Below, piece after piece: positions 58,547-64,000 of a stretch of 64,000 nt of DNA; position 1 is the stretch's first letter; each line of letters opens with the position of its first letter. Source of the stretch: Agromyces kandeliae (GTDB lineage Bacteria; Actinomycetota; Actinomycetes; Actinomycetales; Microbacteriaceae). The notes beneath the pieces are model-generated. The model saw only the letters and a program-made list of their open reading frames with translations. It was not told where the DNA came from and ran no database searches. The position numbers and the translations under genes were made by a program. The stretch lies in contig NZ_WKJD01000008.1 of assembly GCF_009674665.1 (NCBI RefSeq), positions 1 through 64,000 of the forward strand. Reading direction: 5' to 3'.

Positions 58547-59287
58547 TCACTTCGGGAGCCGTGCCGTGTCGAGGCCACGCACGATCAGCCACCCGGCGAG
58601 GACCAGCCCTTGGACGGCGAGCGGTGCGGTGAGCGCGAGGTAGGGCGCGCCGACCACGTCGACGACGCGCGCCAGCAGCAGGACGCTCGCGGTGATCGCG
58701 GACGCGACGCCCGCCACGCCCCAGGTCGACAGCCACGCCGGGACCATCCGCCATCGGAGGAGGAGCACGAGGAGGAGCAGGTCGCCGAGTCCCATGATCG
58801 TGATGACCACGACGTGGTTGACGAGGTCGCGCCCGTTCCGCACCGTCTCGGCGAGGATCGCGTACGTCTCGGCCGCCGGAGTGCCGATCGCGGCGTCGTA
58901 GCCCTGGGCGAGGTCCAGGAGGAGCGACAGCATGACGACCGCGAGCAGGTGGAATCCGCACATGACCAGCCGGAATCCGACGAAGCCGACGCTGAGTGCC
59001 GGACTCGCGCGCCGCAGGATCGGATGGAGGACGAGCGCGAATCCGGCGTACGCGGCGACCATGACGACCTGGAAGAGCGCGCCCGAGATGAGCTCCGCGC
59101 GGCGCTCGGTCACCGATCCGAGGTGGTCCGGCTCCTCCAGGACGGGGACCACGCTGAGGATTCCGGCGATGAAGGCCACGAGCACCAGGGCGCCGGCCGT
59201 CGCCGCCGCACGGCGCTCGGGTGTCGAGCGCGCGCGCCCGGCCGTTTCGGTCGGACCGCTCCGCGATACGTCGTGCTCTCGTTCCAT
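58547..59287 (-). CDS. DUF4386-type multi-spanning membrane protein
   Basis: The 246-residue protein has six or seven transmembrane helices after a polar 25-residue start and matches the DUF4386 pattern, with GYDAAIGTPAAETYAI between helices and LDLAQGYD before it. Function is unknown. GGAGACGAAG precedes ATG 59287. It is divergent from a TetR regulator and the gap holds two 20-base repeats, so TetR probably represses it. Confidence 0.75.
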   Translation of the reverse strand: MEREHDVSRSGPTETAGRARSTPERRAAATAGALVLVAFIAGILSVVPVLEEPDHLGSVTERRAELISGALFQVVMVAAYAGFALVLHPILRRASPALSVGFVGFRLVMCGFHLLAVVMLSLLLDLAQGYDAAIGTPAAETYAILAETVRNGRDLVNHVVVITIMGLGDLLLLVLLLRWRMVPAWLSTWGVAGVASAITASVLLLARVVDVVGAPYLALTAPLAVQGLVLAGWLIVRGLDTARLPK

Positions 59288-59296
59288 CTTCGTCTC

Positions 59297-59350
59297 CTAT
59301 ACAGGTGTAAGGTCAGCGTGACAGCCGCAACTATACACATGTAAGGTCAG
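59297..59350. promoter_or_regulatory. Paired 20-base TetR operators
   Basis: CTATACAGGTGTAAGGTCAG (59297-59316) and CTATACACATGTAAGGTCAG (59331-59350) are direct repeats differing at two central bases and starting 34 bases apart. Each holds an imperfect TACA...TGTA palindrome. The minus-strand -10-like TATAGT lies at 59335-59330, at the left edge of the second repeat. They are likely operators for the adjacent TetR. Confidence 0.65.
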
Positions 59351-59377
59351 GAGTCCACGGTCCCGTGAGGAGATGCC

Positions 59378-60022
59378 ATGCCGGTCCGACCGCCGCTCAG
59401 CCCGGAGCGCATCATCGCGGCCGCCGTCTCGCTGGCGGACCAGGGCGGCGTCTCCGGCGTGAGCATGCGCAAGGTCGCGGACTCGCTCGGCGTCGAGGCG
59501 ATGGCGCTCTACCACCACGTGCCCAACAAGGAGGCGATCGTGGACGCGATCGTCGATTCCGTGTTCGCCGAGATCGAGGTCGCGCGGTCCGATGCGGACT
59601 GGCGGAGCGACCTCGAGCGGGCGGGCTGGTCGACACGAGCCGCCGTCGCACGACACAGTTGGGTCCTCGGACTCATCGAGTCACGCGACCACGTCGGCCC
59701 CCACCGACTGCGACGGCACGATGCCGTGCTCGGGATCCTCCTCGACGCTGGGTGCGCTCCGATCGAGTCGGTCCTCGCGGTCTCGGCGCTCGACAGCTAC
59801 GTGTACGGATTCGTGCTGCAGGAGAAGCAGCAGGCCCTCGCCGAGCCGGCGGACGTCGAGCGGGCGGCCGGCCTGCTGCTCGACGGGACCGCGGATGACC
59901 TCCCCCACCTCCGTCGCGTCGCCGCGGCCGCGCTCGGGGGGTCGGCCCCGAGTCCGGACGAGGCGTTCGCCCACGGGCTCCGCGTGATCCTCGACGGGCT
60001 GCCCTGCGTCCGGCCGCGCTGA
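59378..60022 (+). CDS. TetR-family regulator (tetracycline-repressor class)
   Basis: The 214-residue protein has the N-terminal helix-turn-helix in the TetR(A-E)-like form (SMRKVADSLGVEAMALYHHV) and a TetR_C-type ligand domain. AGGAG lies six bases before ATG 59378. Divergent from a DUF4386 membrane protein and flanked by duplicated operators, it likely represses both genes and responds to a hydrophobic ligand. Confidence 0.86.
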   Translation: MPVRPPLSPERIIAAAVSLADQGGVSGVSMRKVADSLGVEAMALYHHVPNKEAIVDAIVDSVFAEIEVARSDADWRSDLERAGWSTRAAVARHSWVLGLIESRDHVGPHRLRRHDAVLGILLDAGCAPIESVLAVSALDSYVYGFVLQEKQQALAEPADVERAAGLLLDGTADDLPHLRRVAAAALGGSAPSPDEAFAHGLRVILDGLPCVRPR

Positions 60023-60081
60023 GCGACGACTCGGTGCAGACCCTGAGGCCCGAGCCGCGGCCGACGCCCTAGGCTCCGGGC

Positions 60082-61218
60082 ATGTCGACCCGATCCGGCG
60101 CCGCGGGCGCCGACGCCCACCACCCTGCACGCCATCCCGGACGGAGCGCACCGGCGACCCTGGCCCTCGCGCTGGCGGCGGCGACCGTGTTGAGCGCCTG
60201 CGCGACCCCATCCGGCGACATCGCGTCGCCGACGACCGAGGCGGCCGCGCCGACCCCGTCCGGCGTTCCGACCGAGTCGGCCGCGCCCGGATCGATTCCG
60301 CCCGAGTCCCGGTACGACCTCGGATGCGACGACCTCGTCCCCGCATCCCTCGTCGGCGACGTGTTCGCCGCCCCGGTCGAGGCGACCGACCCGCTCGTGA
60401 CCGCGTCGTCGGCCGGGATCGCCCTGCCGCGGATGACCTCGATCATCGCCGTGGGCGGCCTCGCGTGCGAGTGGTCGAACGGCGAGCCCTACAACAGCCG
60501 GTACGGCGCGAACCCCGCGCACGTCGGGCTCCTCGTCACCGTCGTCCCACCGCAGGCCGGCGGGTGGAGCGACACCGCGGTCCGCTTCGGCATGCCGGCG
60601 ACGGCCACGAGCTGCGGCGGATGGAGCTGCACGGCCACGCAGGTCGCGTCCGGTGCCTGGGTCCAGGCGCAGGCGATGGACGGCTCGGGCGAACCGGACC
60701 CGACGGCGTTCGGCCGCGTGGTCGACGCCGCGGTGGCCGCCATCGATGCCGCGAGTCCGCCCGGGCCGCAGGCGACGACGGGTTCGGCGATCCCGGGCGA
60801 CTGCCAGGCGGTCGTTCCGGACGCAGTCGTGGAATCGGTCACCGGCGTCGCCGATGTCGTCGAGACGTCGTGGGCCGGCGGGTGGAGCGAATGGGCCGAG
60901 GCGAAGACGATCGCCGGCGACCGCGGCTGCCTGTGGCTCAGAGCGGACGCCGATGAGGTCGTGGTCGGCACGGACTGGGTTCGCGGCGGCCGCTGGGCAT
61001 ACGACCGCATCGCCGACGGCGGGGGCCTGATGCAGGCCGGATCCGACCTCGGGCTCGACCTCGTCGCCCCTGATCTCGCCGTCCTCCGGTGCGATCCGGC
61101 CGACGGCCACTGCGCCGTCGACCTGCTGATCGGTGCCGACTGGGTGCAGGTCAGCGCGCCCGATGAGGCGGTGACGGTCGCCATCGCATCCGAGATCGCG
61201 AGCAACCTGGCCGGCTGA
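60082..61218 (+). CDS. Lipoprotein with two cysteine-rich repeats, function unknown
   Basis: The 378-residue precursor has a lipobox LSAC with Cys40. The mature part has two similar halves: each starts with a Cys followed by (L/V)VP and later CEW or CLW, then a WV(Q/R)-containing strand. This recalls the DUF3558-type lipoproteins of actinobacteria, but I would not assert it. TAGGCT (60070-60075) ends six bases before ATG 60082: a probable leaderless transcript. It converges on ku. Confidence 0.75.
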   Translation: MSTRSGAAGADAHHPARHPGRSAPATLALALAAATVLSACATPSGDIASPTTEAAAPTPSGVPTESAAPGSIPPESRYDLGCDDLVPASLVGDVFAAPVEATDPLVTASSAGIALPRMTSIIAVGGLACEWSNGEPYNSRYGANPAHVGLLVTVVPPQAGGWSDTAVRFGMPATATSCGGWSCTATQVASGAWVQAQAMDGSGEPDPTAFGRVVDAAVAAIDAASPPGPQATTGSAIPGDCQAVVPDAVVESVTGVADVVETSWAGGWSEWAEAKTIAGDRGCLWLRADADEVVVGTDWVRGGRWAYDRIADGGGLMQAGSDLGLDLVAPDLAVLRCDPADGHCAVDLLIGADWVQVSAPDEAVTVAIASEIASNLAG

Positions 61219-61235
61219 CGCCCCTCCGGGCCGGT

Positions 61236-62057
61236 TCAGCCCGCCGACGACGTCTTCCCGGCATCCGCCGCACCTCCGCGCTTCGCGGCGATCGACTGTC
61301 GTAGCGCCTCCATCAGGTCGATGACCTCGCCGCCCTCCTCCTCGGCCTGCTCGCCGAACGTCGCGGCCGTGTCGAGGGCGTCGCCCTGCTCGAGCTTCGC
61401 CTGGATGAGGGTGCGGAGCTCCTGCTGGTACTCGTCGACGAACTGCTCGGGCTCGAAGTCGTTCGAGAGGCTCTCGATGAGCTGCTTCGAGAGGTCGAGT
61501 TCCTTCGAGGTGATCTTCGCCGGCTCGTCGAGGGCGGGGAAGTTCGCCTGCCGCACCTCGTCGCTCCAGAGCAGCGTCTGCACCATGAGGACGTCGCCGA
61601 ACACGCGGAGCGCCGCGAGCCGCGTCTTCTGGCGCAGCGCCATCCGCACGACCGCCGTGCGGTCGGTCGACTCGAGCGCCTCGCGCAGCAGCACGTAGGC
61701 CTTGTTCGACGCCGAGTCCGGCTCGAGGTAGTAGCTCCGATCGAACATGATCGGGTCGATCTGGTCGGTCGGCACGAACTCGACGACCTCGATCTCGCGG
61801 CTGCGTTCGGCCGGCAGCGACTTCAGGTCCTCGTCGGTGATGATGACGGTCCGCTCGCCGTCGTCGTAGGCCTTGTCGATGTGCTGGTACGGCACGATCT
61901 CGCCGTCGATCTCGCACACCCGCTGGTAGCGGATTCGCCCGCCGTCGGCGTCGTGCACCTGGTGCAGGGACACGTCGTGGTCCTCGGTGGCGCTGTACAG
62001 CTTGACGGGCACGTTGACGAGGCCGAACGTGACCGCCCCCTTCCACACGGCTCGCAT
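61236..62057 (-). CDS. ku: Ku, non-homologous end-joining DNA-end binder
   Basis: The 273-residue protein matches bacterial Ku: MRAVWKGAVTFGLVNVPVKLYSATE, LHQVHDADGGRIRYQRVCE, and SYYLEPD further on. Ku dimers encircle broken DNA ends and recruit LigD. The C-terminal tail after about residue 250 is short and basic/Ala-rich. TGTACT (62070-62065) ends seven bases before ATG 62057. It is divergent from ligD with a 69-base gap. Confidence 0.95.
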   Translation of the reverse strand: MRAVWKGAVTFGLVNVPVKLYSATEDHDVSLHQVHDADGGRIRYQRVCEIDGEIVPYQHIDKAYDDGERTVIITDEDLKSLPAERSREIEVVEFVPTDQIDPIMFDRSYYLEPDSASNKAYVLLREALESTDRTAVVRMALRQKTRLAALRVFGDVLMVQTLLWSDEVRQANFPALDEPAKITSKELDLSKQLIESLSNDFEPEQFVDEYQQELRTLIQAKLEQGDALDTAATFGEQAEEEGGEVIDLMEALRQSIAAKRGGAADAGKTSSAG

Positions 62058-62126
62058 GCCCCCCAGTACACACCCCGCCCGGCCCGAGCGATACCCCTCG
62101 CCCTCCGCGCCGGGCAGGATGGGGGC

Positions 62127-64000
62127 ATGGCGCAGGGCCCCGCGCAGCTGGTCGACGTCGACGGACGTCGGCTCCGCCTGACGAGCCTCGACAAGGTCAT
62201 GTACCCGGAGACCGGCATGACCAAGGGCGAGATGATCGCCTACTACGCCGAGATCGCGCCGGCGATGCTGCCGCACGTGGCGGGCCGCCCGATCACGCGC
62301 AAGCGCTGGGTGAACGGCGTCGGCACCCCGGGGCATCCGGAGCAGGCCTTCTTCGAGAAGAACCTCGAGCACGCGCCCGAGTGGATCCGCCGCGCGGTGC
62401 AGCACCACTCCGACGGCGACAAGACCTATCCGGTCGCCGACAGCCGGGCGACCCTCGTCTGGCTCGCGCAGATGGGGGCGATCGAGCTGCACGTGCCGCA
62501 GTGGCGCTTCGACGCGTCGGGCGGGCCCGGGAATCCCGATCGCATGGTGTTCGACCTCGACCCCGGCGAGGGGGCCGGCCTCGGCGAGTGCGCCGAGGTC
62601 GCCAGGATGGTCCGCGACATCCTGCACCCGATCGGCCTCGACCCGGTGCCCGTGACGAGCGGCAGCAAGGGCATCCACCTGTATGCGCCGCTCGACGGCG
62701 CGCAGACCTCCGAGCAGGTGTCGGCCGTCGCCCACGAGCTCGCCCGTGCCCTGGAGGCCGACCACCCCGACCTCGTCGTCTCGAGCATGAGGAAGACGCT
62801 GCGGGGCGGCAAGGTGCTCATCGACTGGAGCCAGAACAACGCGAAGAAGACCACGATCGCGCCGTACTCGCTCCGGGGGCGCTTCCGCCCGACCGTGGCC
62901 GCGCCGCGCACCTGGGCGGAGCTCGACGACCCGGGCCTCCGCCAGCTCGAGGCCGACGACGTGATCGCGATGGTCGCGGAACGCGGCGATCCCATGCTCG
63001 TCGTCGCCGAGGCATCCGCCGCCGGGCCGCTCAGCACCTACCTCTCGATGCGCACCGCCGGGTCGACGCCCGAACCGATGCCCGAGTCGGCGTGGGGCGT
63101 CCCGAACGACGGCGACCCGCGCTTCGTGATCCAGGAGCACCACGCGAGGCGCCTGCACTTCGACCTGCGACTCGAACGCGAGGGCGTGCTGAAGAGCTGG
63201 GCGGTCCCGAAGGGCGTGCCGGATGACGCGGGCACCAACCACCTCGCCGTGCAGACCGAGGACCATCCCATGGAGTACCTCGTCTTCGAGGGCTCCATCC
63301 CGGAGGGGCAGTACGGCGCCGGCTCGATGACCGTGTGGGACACCGGCACCTACGAGACCGAGAAGTGGCGCGACGACGAGGTGATCTTCACACTGCGCGG
63401 CCGGGTCGGCGGGCCGCTCGGGCGCGTGCGTCTCGCACTCATCCGGACGCAGGGCGACGGCGAGAGGAGCCAGTGGCTGCTGCACCGCATGAAGGAGCAG
63501 CGCGCCGGGCCCGGCCCGCAGCATGCGACGGATGCCGCGGCCGCTCCGGCCACGACGGCGGCGCGGGCCACGCGGCGGCGCGACCCGGGCACCGCCCCGC
63601 GCGACCCGATGCCGAAGCCGATGCTCGCGGTCCCCGGCAGCGCCGGGCTCGTCGGGGGCGGTGACTGGGCGATCGAGTGGAAGTGGGACGGGATCCGCGT
63701 GATCGCCCGCGTCGACGACGGCGTCGTCCGGCTCGTGACCCGCAACGCGATCGACCGGACCGCGACGTATCCCGAGCTCGCGGGCCTCGCGTCAGCGCTC
63801 CGTGCCGACGCGGTCGTCGACGGCGAGATCGTGGCGCTCGACGAGGAGGGGCGTCCCGACTTCGGCCTGCTGCAGCGGCGGATGAACCTCGGCCGGCCGC
63901 GGGAGATCGCCGCGGCCGCGGCATCCGTGCCGGTCCGACTGCACCTGTTCGACGTGCTCGAGGTGGCCGGGACGCCGACGGTCGACGAACCGTACGACCG
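62127..64000 (+). CDS. ligD: ATP-dependent DNA ligase LigD, 3' end missing
   Basis: Open to the window edge with 624 codons present. Domains run in the actinobacterial order POL-PE-LIG: an AEP-type polymerase (about 1-290, with DKVMYPETGMTKGEM, FDLDPGE with two metal-binding Asp residues, and SGSKGIHLYAPL), a 3'-phosphoesterase (from about 332, FVIQEHHARRLHFDLRLE), and the ligase, with the adenylated lysine Lys519 in EWKWDGIR. It fills and seals ends held by Ku. CAGGAT (62115-62120) ends six bases before ATG 62127. Confidence 0.95.
   Translation, partial: MAQGPAQLVDVDGRRLRLTSLDKVMYPETGMTKGEMIAYYAEIAPAMLPHVAGRPITRKRWVNGVGTPGHPEQAFFEKNLEHAPEWIRRAVQHHSDGDKTYPVADSRATLVWLAQMGAIELHVPQWRFDASGGPGNPDRMVFDLDPGEGAGLGECAEVARMVRDILHPIGLDPVPVTSGSKGIHLYAPLDGAQTSEQVSAVAHELARALEADHPDLVVSSMRKTLRGGKVLIDWSQNNAKKTTIAPYSLRGRFRPTVAAPRTWAELDDPGLRQLEADDVIAMVAERGDPMLVVAEASAAGPLSTYLSMRTAGSTPEPMPESAWGVPNDGDPRFVIQEHHARRLHFDLRLEREGVLKSWAVPKGVPDDAGTNHLAVQTEDHPMEYLVFEGSIPEGQYGAGSMTVWDTGTYETEKWRDDEVIFTLRGRVGGPLGRVRLALIRTQGDGERSQWLLHRMKEQRAGPGPQHATDAAAAPATTAARATRRRDPGTAPRDPMPKPMLAVPGSAGLVGGGDWAIEWKWDGIRVIARVDDGVVRLVTRNAIDRTATYPELAGLASALRADAVVDGEIVALDEEGRPDFGLLQRRMNLGRPREIAAAAASVPVRLHLFDVLEVAGTPTVDEPYD

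Overview
This 64 kb window is chromosomal DNA of a high-GC actinobacterium. Near-exclusive G/C third positions, many GTG starts, leaderless promoters and the gene families present (POL-PE-LIG LigD with Ku, TreX-TreY-TreZ, LytR-CpsA-Psr proteins, the pheA-serS neighbourhood) point to Microbacteriaceae. Agromyces or a close relative is my best guess, inferred without any search. Genes are dense: no gene-free stretch exceeds about 250 bases. I see no prophage, insertion sequence, CRISPR array or rRNA.

Layout. 1-2.6 kb: end of a sugar import operon (ABC ATPase start, small-molecule kinase) divergent from a xylulose-reductase-like SDR, with paired operators between, then an HSL-type esterase. 2.7-5.4 kb: L-rhamnose isomerase and mutarotase, divergent from their probable LacI repressor. 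5.4-9.2 kb: secreted M28 peptidase and a MarR-MFS efflux pair. 9.3-12.8 kb: a translationally coupled trio (circularly permuted ATP-grasp, alpha-E, transglutaminase), a widespread but biochemically obscure peptide-ligation system. 12.9-21.5 kb: lipase-like hydrolase, phosphatase, lipoate ligase, small membrane protein, flavodoxin, a TetR-controlled permease plus amidohydrolase pair, and a solitary DNA methyltransferase. 21.5-27.5 kb: a complete cellobiose/beta-glucoside operon (binding protein, two permeases, GH1 glucosidase, LacI regulator) whose promoter is bracketed by CebR-like operators. 27.7-32.3 kb: a wall-associated block (two amidase-domain proteins, M15 D,D-peptidase, MFS). 32.3-37.7 kb: a glycan cluster containing a HEAT-repeat/GT4 fusion. 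37.8-48.6 kb: phosphoglucomutase, DUF445, pheA, lipid kinase, serS, HAD phosphatase, two LCP ligases and two tRNA-Ser genes. 48.7-58 kb: acetyl-CoA synthetase, a small lipoprotein, treX-treY-treZ. 58-64 kb: ClbS-like protein, TetR/DUF4386 pair, lipoprotein, and divergent ku and ligD, the latter cut by the window edge.

Two sequence-wide signals stand out. First, about seventeen genes have a -10-like hexamer (TAGGCT and relatives) ending 6 or 7 bases before the start codon, the geometry of leaderless mRNAs. Second, the heptamer GGATGCC and its complement recur through genes and intergenic DNA against the local codon preference, sometimes as inverted pairs that form a palindrome or a terminator hairpin. 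The most promising candidate for an undescribed system is the 32.3-37.7 kb glycan cluster.
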